Shown here: positions 22,139 through 31,827 of the stretch, in pieces
How the letters are laid out: the number at the start of each line of letters is the position of its first letter
Position numbering within the stretch: the first letter of the stretch is position 1
Assembly: GCF_003573695.1 (NCBI RefSeq)
Contig: NC_039358.1
Span: forward strand, 233,257,560-233,321,559
Direction of reading: 5' to 3'
Source: Papaver somniferum
Lineage: Eukaryota > Streptophyta > Magnoliopsida > Ranunculales > Papaveraceae
DNA length: 64,000 nucleotides
Notes under the pieces: generated by a model
Told to the model about the DNA's origin: nothing
Database searches by the model: none
What the model saw: the letters and a program-made list of their open reading frames with translations, nothing else
Made by a program: the position numbers and the translations under genes

Positions 22139-23790
22139 GTACAAGATGGTACACTACAACATAACCAGTGCACAAGAAGGTACACTACAACATAAGAATT
22201 TTTTTGCATCATCACACTTGTGATTCTATTTGTTTTAGACCATTTTTACCTTTATGTATTCAACAATTCAAAGATCTGATTTTTGTTTTGCATGATTACA
22301 AAAGTTGAATTTGATTCCGATTGGCTTGATTTGTGTTAATTATGAGGTTCGTTTTGATGTCGCAGTTTGTGGAGGACAACATGTCCCAGCACGACGATAT
22401 GGACTACATGGGGGATGATTATGAAATGGATGATGTATAAGACGGCATGGATAAAGAATTCCACAATATATGATTTTGAACCTAATGAGGATGAGGATGA
22501 CCAATTGGTTTGTCTTTTCAACCCACTCTCTAGTTTTGTTGAATTTACTGCATTGGGTTTAATTACTTGATATATGATTTTGTTATGGGTTGATAAAGAT
22601 TTTATTTGGATTCTATTCAGACTAATAAAATAACGGATATGAGATGATACAAGATGATTTTAATTGGATTATCCGGTAATTCTTAATGTGTACTTTATTG
22701 TACACATGTATGTTATTTGGATTTAGAATTTTTTTGAATTAGATAACTCTTCTTATGACTAAGTCCCATGTAGATCTTAATATTATATCGAAGTTTTTAG
22801 TCTTTTAGTCTAGAACTATGAATTAGAAAATATAGTGGTGTTATTAAGCTCAACTATTGAAGAGTCACTTCTTGTTGGTTATGACAGAAATTAGATGTGT
22901 ACATATTTGTACACCTATGACATAAGTGTATATTGTAGTACACATGTGACATAAATTGCATGTGTGCATAATAGTCCACTGTAGGACTCTTAATCAAATT
23001 ATAGTGAACAATCTTTTTTCATTTCTTAGATGTCGAATCAATTATGCTATGAGTCACTTACTATTATGACTGAAACTACATGTGTTCATATTAGTACACT
23101 TACAATATAAGTGTACATTGTTGTACACATGTGATAGAAATTACATGTGTACATAATAGCGCACCGGTAATACAAGTGTACATTGTTGTGCACTTTTTAA
23201 TACAGGTGTACATTGTTGTGAACATGTGATCACAAGATGGTGGATATATATCGCATAAGCCTATGTATGCGTTAGTTTCAAGTTAGTATTAGGGTTTTAT
23301 GAAGGTAACTATATGTGTGTACTTTAGAAGTTTGTTAAATGTGAAATATTTCAAACAAGATAGATTCATTTGTAAGGTGTTTCGGACAAGACTAGTTATT
23401 GAAGTTTTGTTGTTCTCTTCTACTTGTTATAGGAAATTGATGCTATTGACAATACAGATTTTCCTCCAAGATATGTGAATAAGGTCTTTCTGCAATAGTT
23501 GGAAGGCTTAATCTGGATTGGGTCGATTCTGATCAGTCGGCTGAATGAGGCTTTCATCGTGCAATGGCTCTTGCTGGTAGTGAATTTTTAGAGGTTAGAT
23601 TTTTTTTTGTTAGCTCTGTACATGAATATTTGTGACTTTAGTTTCAACTTCTGCTGAAAATATGTTATCAGCAAGCAAAAGGTTGTGAGGCATAGAAGGG
23701 GAATTTTTACTTGATAAACTAACCCCAAATACAAGTGTACAAATTGGTGCACCTCTAATACAAGTGTACATATTGGTGCACCTGTAACAA
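22139..23790. repeat. Dispersed GTGTACA / palindromic repeat field
   Basis: Recurrent near-palindromes of the form AAGTGTACATTGTTGTACAC sit at 22139-22195, 22690-22712, 22898-22980, 23078-23225 and 23732-23792, often followed by ATGTGACATAAATTGCATGT-like sequence. They are confined to element C and may be internal transposase-binding or hairpin repeats. Confidence 0.7.
22360..22505 (+). pseudogene. Captured acidic exon, resembles a WD40 protein N-terminus
   Basis: It reads FVEDNMSQHDDMDYMGDDYE then MDDV and a TAA, with a further acidic EPNEDEDDQL stretch in another frame. Plant WD40 proteins of the YRYR/C2A9.03-like group begin with a similar acidic DDMDYMADEYEM segment; that is my best match, from memory. 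Upstream 21540-21780 looks like transcribed leader sequence (GAGAGAGAG, CT-rich). Broken by stops. Confidence 0.35.
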
Positions 23791-24432
23791 GATGAGTGCA
23801 GGTGGATTTCATTGTCATTTCATCCTAGAAACAAGCCTTTTGTAGGAACTGAGATAGTGGATTTCACTGTCATTCTCATCCTAGAAATAAGCATATTTTA
23901 TTTTTCTTTGACCAAACCCAAAATAAACATACCTATCATTTTTAGTAAACTCTAAATAAAAAATATGCCTATCTTTGTGAAACAAATGAGTGCCTAGTTA
24001 TATAAGAGCTTGCAACTAGTATTATGAAGGTTCCTTTATATTGTGAAATTGTTAAAATATGTTTGGGTTTCTTTGAATTTGTTTGTTCTGAGGATTAATA
24101 TGATTACTTTATTTGTTATGAAGATGGCAGAAATATTATAACTGGTTCAGTGGGCTAAGATGTAATAACTCATTAGGAACAAATGCAAACACATCGACTT
24201 TTCCAATGATTAGACTAAGTAATTCATGCGAAGGTGGCAGCAGAGTTGGAGCTGCAGTTGTTTTTGGGGTTGAACATGCTAAATTATCAGGTGCATTTGA
24301 GACACTGGCAGCGGATATGCTTCCTACAACTGATGATTAATGTATGCACAAGGATGAGCCTGATTGGGATACACCAACGGGTAAAGTCGCTTATGTAGGT
24401 GATGCAATTGAAGATATTCGTCAAGGCAAGGT
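23430..24432 (+). pseudogene. Exon-like fragments of an unidentified gene
   Basis: Two stretches look once-coding. About 23432-23590 has EIDAIDNTDFPPRYVNKVF, then in another frame VGRLNLDWVDSDQSAE, a TGA, and FHRAMALAGSEFLE. About 24240-24432 has SRVGAAVVFGVEHAKLSGAF, ETLAADMLPTTDD, a stop, then CMHKDEPDWDTPTGKVAYVG and DAIEDIRQGK before GT. Stops and frameshifts show decay. I do not recognise the family. Confidence 0.4.
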
Positions 24433-24695
24433 TTGTTCTTTCTTTGCTCTGATCACTTTCTCTTTTTACCCAAAAGTACTAGTGAAACCGTGAAAGTGAT
24501 GATACCCAAAAGTACATCATTGTGAGTCATTTTGGACTAAACTGTAATGTTTGGAATAAATTGTAAATCAGGAAGGTTATTTGTGTACTTTTCATATTTT
24601 AAATAATTTTGGACTAAATTGTACCTAGTTGAATGGGTGTGGACTAACTAGTATATTTGGATGGGATTTTGAACTAAACCGTATTTTTCCCCTAC

Positions 24696-26051
24696 AAAAA
24701 TCGATGTAGCACAAATTCACTAGGCGACAAATAGGGTATGTCGCCAGTGTCCCTTAACGATATACTTTTTACCCCTCAGTAGTCAATAACTCTTACCTTT
24801 CACGCTACTTTAACTATCTGCGCTATAATAACAAATCTGATTCGAAGAACAAAAATTTTCAGTTCTTGTTTAATTGGAGTCACCTAAATTTTTATCTGAG
24901 TTCTCTCAAACCAATAGTGGTGAGATAGTTACTTCATATAAAACGTTATGAGTTATGAGTATCTCAACAAGTTCTAATTATCATTTATTATGAAATAATA
25001 CAACAATATTGGTTGAGTCATAAAAATAAGTTTGACCATGTTATTTTCCAAAAAAACACAAACAGAAGCTGAAGAACACGACAAACAGCAGAAAAAAAAA
25101 TATGTCCGACCATTACACGTCCAAAATTTTGATATTATGTATTAGAGGAGAAATCTCAGGCCTGACAGTTTTTATTTTCCGAGGCAATTGTTCGCAGTCA
25201 ACAGACTTGTTGAATGTCGAACCGTGTTAATTGAACGTTTTGTGTCAAAAATATTAAGGTAAGATACATACTACGAATTAGTTGTACGTAGGCAAATCGA
25301 TTTAATTTATTAATGCATTCCAATGTTTGTTACATAAAGAGGCGGTATGATCGATGGTAAAAGAAATTATGACGACAATTGTAAAGGTTTCACATTCTAT
25401 ATTGAACATGTGTACACGGGAAACATAATTCGGCAAGTTATTTAAAATGCACATTTAACTTATAGTACATCCAGAGAGATATCATATGAAGGTTGTCCAA
25501 CTAAATATAGTAATGTATAACTAGAAAATAGAATTTTTCCATACAAAATAGAACAAGAAAAAAAAATCAAAATAACAACCGAGATCTCTATGTAATCATT
25601 ACTTTGTTGGGTGTTTGGAGTACCACCACATTCAGTCAACAGAAACCAAACAAGGATAAGGAAAAGAAATGTGCTGAAAACAAAACCATTTGAGTTTACA
25701 GATACTACCAAAAAAAAGTGTTACCTCAAATATCAAGTATAAAAAAAATAGTTAAAAACTGTCAGTTTCTGTTCATCTTGATGAAAAATCTCAATCACCA
25801 ATACCATCTAGTCATTGATTGTTGATGGTGATATTGAAAACACTATCCACTTCTAATCCTGCGAGTCTCAACAGCTTTCTTCCTTTCGGTAGCTCTGGGT
25901 GATCGAGGTGGTGGATAAACTCGGGCCTTAAGAGAAGATTACATTCTCGCAGCTCCAAATTGGTGTGGTGGTGTAGCATGTGCTGGTTGATGAGTCGTTG
26001 TTGCTATGGTCGGGGGTTCCTAAAACCATGTCATGTATTCGCAAATACCAG
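24696..26051. other. No supported gene
   Basis: AT-rich. A - strand open frame at 25460-25711 starts with a hydrophobic segment (FVFSTFLFLILVWFLL) but resembles no known peptide family, and splice structure is unclear. A short - strand stretch near 25860-25920 reads RVYPPPRSPRATERKK without a usable start. I see nothing else. Confidence 0.4.
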
Positions 26052-26130
26052 CACTAGTGGAAAATCGGGTTTTTACGACAGTGAATCGATCGTGGACCGG
26101 TGAAGACGGTCCCATATGTAATAAAAACGC
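26052..26130 (+). mobile_element. CACTA-type terminus, solo
   Basis: It reads CACTAGTGGAAAATCGGGTT then TTTACGACAGTG and GATCGTGGACCGG, the pattern of a second CACTA subfamily end (CACTAGTGGAAAA...). No opposite end was found within the window. Confidence 0.45.
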
Positions 26131-27447
26131 GGACCAAAAATTGGAGTGTTAATGTTGGTTGTTGAATAAATTGTTTTACTACTTTTTGATTCCTAGTTGA
26201 ACCACCCACACCTTTATATATGTTGTGCTTTCTATGGCCAGATCTAGCTTAGTATGGCAGGTGGCATGTAGATGGAGTCATGTTATTTCTATTTACGGCT
26301 GGGATGGATTTTTCTCCTTGCTATTATTGACCTCATATAACCCTGCATGCTCGTTTTTTCTTCTCTTTTTTTTTTCATTCAGCCATTTTTCCTCGAGAAA
26401 AAAGCTGAAACTTATCTCTCCACCATGAAACTTGACGCCATCGATCGGTCTCCATGATGTTTTGATTTTCAGATTTGCAATCGTTTAATTTGATTTCTTC
26501 TCTTACACTTTTTTACAACTTAAATGTTAGGGTTTTAATCAATCGTTCTTGTTTTTCTTTGTTAGGATTTCATCTTAACATGAAGAGAAACTGTCAATTT
26601 CAATTGGATTTCTCAAGCATGTTACGGTATACTTCTCCAACACTTTTATTTTATTTTATTTTGATTTGTTGTAGAATTTAATAGATGTTCATGTGGTTTT
26701 ATAAAAATAAATAAGCATATATTTTTGTTAAAGTTGTTTGTTTTAGGGGTTTTGGACGAGAATCGTGAGATGTCCTTTGATTTAATCGATCTGATCAGAT
26801 CTAGCTTTTTCTAATTTCGTTAGGGTTTTAGTTTTTCTGGGTCTGTATTAACTGTCATCTTCACATTGCATTCGTGATTAATATGATATTTAAGAAATGT
26901 CTAGCTTAGGCATAAAAAATAGAGAAAAGTAACCCAAGAAGCATAAACACTATGTATGTGCACCTAAGTGCTTATGACAACCTTCCTTCCTACAGTGCTA
27001 CTTTCTACCTTTATTCTCATTTCCTCTTCCAATCTTAGCTTAGGCAAAGTGGTAGAAGGCCCAAAAAATTAGTCTCATAGTCATGTTCATTATGTTCCTG
27101 ATGAGCATAAATAAGGAGGAAGAATAGCGAAGAAGACGAAGAAGAAAAGCCAAGAGACAGATGATGGGTGGATTACATTCCATAACCCGAGGATGTTTCG
27201 GTGAGCAACTTGAGTAAAGAGAGTAATGGGTCTAACTTCCCATCTTTCTGCGGGAAAAGAGATACTATTGATGTCGCTCCCTTTCCTCTATTCTCCGTAT
27301 CACTTACCAATAACCACTACGAAGAATTTAGAATTCTCGGTCCCTCTCTTCCCGACAACTGCTAGAATAAAGAAGTGGAAACTTTTATACTACGCTTCAA
27401 TATGTATTCGGTTTCATTTTTTTAAGTTGCGGGTTTGCCTTTATGTT
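26131..27447. other. No supported gene
   Basis: Short open frames at 26225-26681 and 27226-27450 do not resemble known proteins. The TC-rich 26350-26420 could be leader sequence. No RNA gene was seen. Confidence 0.4.
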
Positions 27448-28953
27448 TAGGGATGCACGGGAACCATCAGGTACCCAAAAACTGGCTTGGAACCGAGAAA
27501 CTCGGACTGGAACCGGACTGTAACGATTGGTGGGGTACAGGGAACGGAAATAAAAGTTAGAACCGTTAGAGAATGGGTATACGGACGGGCTCTACACCTA
27601 TTCGCATTTAGTACCGATTAATAACCGTGGATATAAAACTTGTAATTTGATCCTAACCATCTATGGTAGGTCTTATTTAGACTATCTCTATCATACGATC
27701 CATATCTATCGAGTATTATCACTCATTATTTTATTTTATTTTTCTCTGATGAACATCGAGTCTCTGCTTCTTAATCACCCTCTCTGGATCTTGTTAGCTT
27801 ATTCTTCTTCACTATCTCTGATAAGTGAGTCAAGAACAAACACATAGAGTATAAATTATTTTGCTGTTGACTGTGAGGGTTGAAGAAATTAGGACGAGAG
27901 ACTGATGAAATAAGGGATTTTAACGGCACTACTGTGGTCATCCAGCAACAACTTCCCGAGAGGTCATCCATCATGTGGCTACTCCCAACAGAGCATGCTT
28001 AACTAATAAATTTTGTTTACTACTCATTCAAGTGTACGCATCAGGCTTCAGTGTTTGGAGAGGACAAATCATTACATATATTCCATTCGACGAACCCAAC
28101 CTGCCGAATCAGGGTATTAGAATACCAAGACCTTAAATTAAATCCATCCTCGGCAGGTTGGGTTCGTATTTAAGCCCGGATCTCCGACGTCCCCTGCATC
28201 TCATGAAACCAGTACCTGACCCAACCCGTCCAGCACACTCTCTCACCTTCGGTAGTGACCCGTCGTCAGCTCTGATACCAATTTTAATGACAAGACCTTT
28301 ACCGATATTGTCCCCACTTAGTCACTGCGAAGATCCAGTAGTATGGTTTCAACGAGAACCGCTGCGGTAATCCAGCAACAACTTCCCGGGAGGTCACTCA
28401 TCCATGGATTATTCCTACTCGAGCACATTTAATGGACTTATTAGTTTTTCCCGCAACTCAGTCAATAAGTATAATGGGGTTGTCGATGGATATGGGTACT
28501 CTCATGTAGACCCGGACCCTACTTATAAAATTCAGGTCTGGTTCCTAAATTTTTGGACCCGGAACCGGACCCGTTTAAAGTCCCGGATACCCGTCAATTC
28601 TGGGACCTGTTTGGTATTAAAAAAAGTTATAAAGAAAATTTTGAAAATTTAATTTCTTTCTCTTTTTAGCTTGAATAAAAATTATTTTATACAAATTGGT
28701 GTATTATTTCTTTGTTAATGTACTAAATAAAGATTAATGTAAGGAAAAAAATAAAAAATAAAAAAAAAACCAAAACTAGTAAAATACTTATAATTTAGCT
28801 AAAAAAATGAATAAAAGGGTACCTGGACCCGTTCACACTCTTGTCCAATCGGGTCTTAAGTTATTAATGGTTCAACTTTAAGACCTAAAACCGGACCTGA
28901 ATCCATCGAGTTTGGTTCCGATTCCAAATAATAGGTACCCAGTGACAGCCCTA
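27448..28953. mobile_element. hAT-like element or nested remnant
   Basis: The left end TAGGGATGCACGGGAACCAT then CAGGTACCC mirrors the right end GGTACCCAGTGACAGCCCTA. Interior GGACCCGGAACCGGACCCG-type words near 28495-28640 and 28850-28930 are its subterminal repeats. An 8-bp target duplication is not visible. The middle (27930-28440) carries duplicated sequence (CCAGCAACAACTTCCCG at 27943 and 28373) and an inverted pair CGAACCCAACCTGCCGA at 28091 versus about 28151, so another insertion may be nested here. Confidence 0.45.
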
Positions 28954-29055
28954 AAAAGTGTAGGCATCAGATGTCTGTGTCAGGAAAGGACATATTATTA
29001 AAAATATTTCATTCATGGAACCTCATCTACCGAATTTGGGGAGACATAAAGGAGT
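28954..29055. other. Spacer between hAT-like elements
   Basis: It resembles 28025-28105 (GGACATATTATTAAAAATAT versus GGACAAATCATTACATATAT), so part of the host sequence is duplicated on either side of the inner region. Confidence 0.4.
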
Positions 29056-29063
29056 AGCGGAAG
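29056..29063 (+). repeat. Left target duplication of the hAT MITE
   Basis: AGCGGAAG, repeated exactly at 29656-29663. Confidence 0.85.
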
Positions 29064-29655
29064 TAGGGGTGTGCAACGGACGGACGGTTGCGGATTAGGG
29101 GTCACCCGCAACCAAACCGTCCAAGTTGCGGATTTGAAAAATCAAACTGTGACCGGCCCAATCATCCGCGGATTTTACATCCGCCGATCCGCGGATTGTA
29201 CGAGACGGTTGCGGATTAACCGCGGATTTGGTAAAAAAAAAAAAAACTGTCAAGCAAGAAAAGAAGAAAACTCAAATTCCCAACTCATCATCACATCTCT
29301 GCTCATTGAGCAGCGGAGTCTCGACTCTTTGGTTCGATCCAGTTCCCATGTTGGGCCTGCTTGCTTAGTGACATCAAGCTAAAGAAGCAAATAAGCAATC
29401 CATTTTTGATATGGGCTTAGTGACATCACATTCAATTAGCTGGGCTTAGTGGCTTATAGCTAATGGAGCAGAGTCAGATGCGGTGCGGGTGAATCCGCGG
29501 TTTTCAATATTCAACCGCATCCAAACCGCTAAAACGTGCGGATTTGAGAATCCCATCCGTGTCCGGCCCATACGTTTTGCGGTTTGGATGAAATCCGTAA
29601 TTTTACGGACGGATACGGGTCAAATCCGCGGTTCCGATTTTTATGCTCACCCCTC
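29064..29655. mobile_element. hAT-type MITE with 8-bp target duplication
   Basis: The left tip TAGGGGTGTGCAACGGACGG and the right end TTTTTATGCTCACCCCTC are inverted copies at the tips. AGCGGAAG occurs directly outside both ends (29056-29063 and 29656-29663). Subterminal words TTGCGGATT, CCGCGGATT and AATCCGCGG recur in both orientations. It is 592 bp with no transposase. The 8-bp duplication and the GGGGTGTGCA tip fit the hAT superfamily. Confidence 0.85.
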
Positions 29656-29872
29656 AGCGGAAGGGATAAGAATGGGCCTCCAAGCCCATACTGCGCCTGC
29701 TAAACCCAAGTTAATACGGGCATAAAAGGAAAACCGACTTGTCTCGTGTCTTCTCCGTGACTATTTTGTTTCCTAGTTTAGAAGGCAAGTCCTCCAAAAT
29801 ATAAGAAACGGAAATTCCAGCAGTACTAAGTCTTACAGACGCACTTTCTTAGCTAGTATTGCGATCATCACC

Positions 29873-30350
29873 ATGGCAGCAGCACCAGCAAAGAAGATGA
29901 TTACTTTGAAGAGTTCTGACGAACAGATCTTGGTTATCGAGGAGAGAATTGCATTGCAATCTAAAACCCTTGAGCACATGATAGTTGATAACGAAACTGA
30001 GAATATTGTTATCCCTTTGACTACCATCAAAGGCAGTATCTTGGCAAAGGTGATTGAATACCTCAACAAACACGGTGAGGTTGAGACCAGTTATGAAGAT
30101 AAAAAGATTTGGGATGCGCAGTTACTGAATTTCGATTTTATTACAAATACCGGATTAGTTTTTGACATAATCCAGGCTGCAAGTTTTTTCAACATAAAGG
30201 GGTTGTTGGAGTTGGCTTCAAAGAAAGTGGGTGACTATTTAAAAAGCAAAGCATATACATCGTTTATTCAACATTCATAACGGTTGAAGAAGAAGAAGAG
30301 GCTCTGGGATTACAGCAGCGAGGAGTACTAAGAGGCGATCTTGTTAATTT
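29873..30350 (+). pseudogene. SKP1-like gene with frameshifted C-terminus
   Basis: From the ATG at 29873 it reads MAAAPAKKMITLKSSDEQIL, then a BTB/POZ-type SKP1 fold through VIPLTTIKGSILAKVIEYL, WDAQLLNFDF, FDIIQAASFFNIKGLLELAS and KKVGDYLKSK. SKP1 bridges cullin 1 to F-box proteins in SCF ubiquitin ligases. The last part binds the F-box and normally reads like [20 protein letters not shown]. Here the frame ends at 30280 after AYTSFIQHS. The conserved tail is still in the DNA in two other frames: IHRLFNIHNG (about 30245-30277), then TVEEEEEALG (from about 30279). So two small indels removed the F-box-binding tail; the protein would be 135 residues instead of about 155-160. CT-rich leader and a plausible promoter precede it. 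It is probably a recent single-copy pseudogene or a dominant-negative-like fragment. Confidence 0.8.
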
Positions 30351-30949
30351 CTTTTGTTTAAATCTAGTGATTTCTTATTAATTAGTAGGTACTCAAAGAG
30401 ATGTTTTGAAGAACGGATTTATATTTTGGTTATGCTTAAATTCTTCTCCTTGGTTAAATATTTTTCCTTATTCTGTCTTGAAACAATCATCTCGTCAAGA
30501 ATAATGATAAGACGCCTCAACAGGCAAAACTTATGTGCCCTCCTGGTTGAATGGAAAGATGCAAATTATTACAGACAAAAACTCTCTGTGAAAGCAACTT
30601 ACAGTACTTTGTGAAATCTGCACAAATATACTTCACCTCGCTATAACATTTCTAAAAGCGTAAGGAAAAACGTAATGTCGGGAAGTAATTTTGGAACCAA
30701 TGTCATGGCTAAACTATTAAACATCAAGTTATATAAAAGCCAAGCGCAACCTCCAAGTTGTACTCCTGTTCTTTTTACCATGGAACATGGAAAATGAGTA
30801 ACTGTACCCAGCGTTGAAGAGGTTACTTATCAGAGATTGTAAGACTGACAGTGTTTCTATTTCCAGAGTATAGGTCAAGTTACACGAAGATTGAATTTTC
30901 CGAGAAATTTCCAAGCTATTGAGGAATTACTTCAGTGAATTTGTTACGA
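30351..30949. other. PPR-segment flank, no gene
   Basis: 30727-30780 (AAGTTATATAAAAGCC, CTCCAAGTTGTACTCCTG) is similar to 50750-50810 and 61308-61350. These are shared 3'-side flanks of the PPR segments. No coding evidence. Confidence 0.5.
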
Positions 30950-31263
30950 CTAGCTAGCATCCGAGTATAAAAGCCTTGTAAGATTTCCGATGTCTGGAGG
31001 AAGAATCCCTGAGAAGAGTTTCATTCTCAGCTCTGCCAACACCAAATTCTGAAGATTATATACCAAGTCCTGGAGGAAGATTGCCAGATAATGAGTTGCC
31101 ATGTACTGACATCGACGATGTTTCAAATTCTCCAACCGTGGAAGTTAAGCTTCCATTGAAGCTATTCTTATCAAGTATTAGTTCTCTGAGCATTCAAAGG
31201 ATGGACAAAGATAGAGATGGTGTCCCAAACAATCTGTTACCACCCAAGTCTAGAGACTCTTAA
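30950..31263 (-). pseudogene. LRR receptor-like protein fragment
   Basis: Reading leftward from 31263, one frame gives SLDLGGNRLFGT, SLSLSIL, a TGA, MLRELILDKNSFNGSLTSTV, SVHGNSLSGNLPPGLG, and then in another frame LVLAELRMKLFSGILPPDIG. These are plant extracellular leucine-rich repeats (LxxLxLxxNxLxGxLP), as in RLP/RLK receptors. There is no start, no membrane segment and no kinase, and the frame is lost twice. Confidence 0.7.
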
Positions 31264-31827
31264 CTGAGATGCCACAGCCAAAACCATTTCTTGAACCTGA
31301 CCATCATAAGAATTTCAACATTGCATAACAAACCTCCAGCTACAGGCAAAAGTATGATAAAGTGTCTAAGTGAAATCCAACAAAAAACAGCGGACCAGAA
31401 ACCCAAGTAAAGAGACTACAGCTGGGCATGTTACGGACTCATATATACAATATATAGCTTTAAATAAGAACAACGCTGATGGCCATAAAAATATCTAAAT
31501 GTACAAGAATAACCCCCTATTCGTACCTTATCAAGCTTCTCTAGCATATGAAATCATTCTGTCATAGCGGTAGTGACATACCTAATCACTGCAGAAGCCT
31601 GGAACCTTACACTGCCACCTGAGGATTTTCTGAAAAAGAATTCAAAACCAAAAGAACAGGATCCGATATTATGTTGTATCTTCATAAAGTATTATCGAGA
31701 CTGTGCAACCATTATGACAGAAAGACTAGATAAAGACAGGGAAGGGTTAATAAAAACTTGATATAATTAAAGAAATCATATATTAGTCAAAATAAACTGA
31801 CGCTGTTACACCAACAACTACAAGGTC
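31264..31827. other. 3' flank of intact PPR gene
   Basis: No coding evidence. 31415-31640 is duplicated at 12865-13080. It may include the PPR 3' untranslated region. Confidence 0.5.

Larger units (their letters stand above)
21351..24695. mobile_element. Element C: putative gene-carrying DNA transposon
   Basis: The left end has GTAGAAATTGACGTTTAGTC, then repeated TAGTCCAAA and CAGTTTAGTC words to about 21500. The right end (24515-24695) has the inverse set: GGACTAAACTGTA, GGACTAAATTGTACC, GGACTAACTAGTA, GAACTAAACCGTATTTTTCC and CCTAC. This mirror layout is that of a DNA transposon with subterminal repeats. The interior holds leader-like sequence, exon-like fragments and a GTGTACA repeat field. 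The target duplication is not identifiable, partly because MULE B inserted at the left tip. Confidence 0.5.

Noticed and set aside
25460..25711. Small - strand open frame with N-terminal hydrophobic segment, possible secreted peptide
   Set aside because: No recognisable mature peptide motif, no splice or promoter support, and the frame continues into a low-complexity hydrophobic tail.
27448..28953. Confident single hAT element
   Set aside because: Ends mirror each other but the flanking 8-mers TTTATGTT and AAAAGTGT do not match, and internal duplications suggest a composite, so it is kept only at low confidence.
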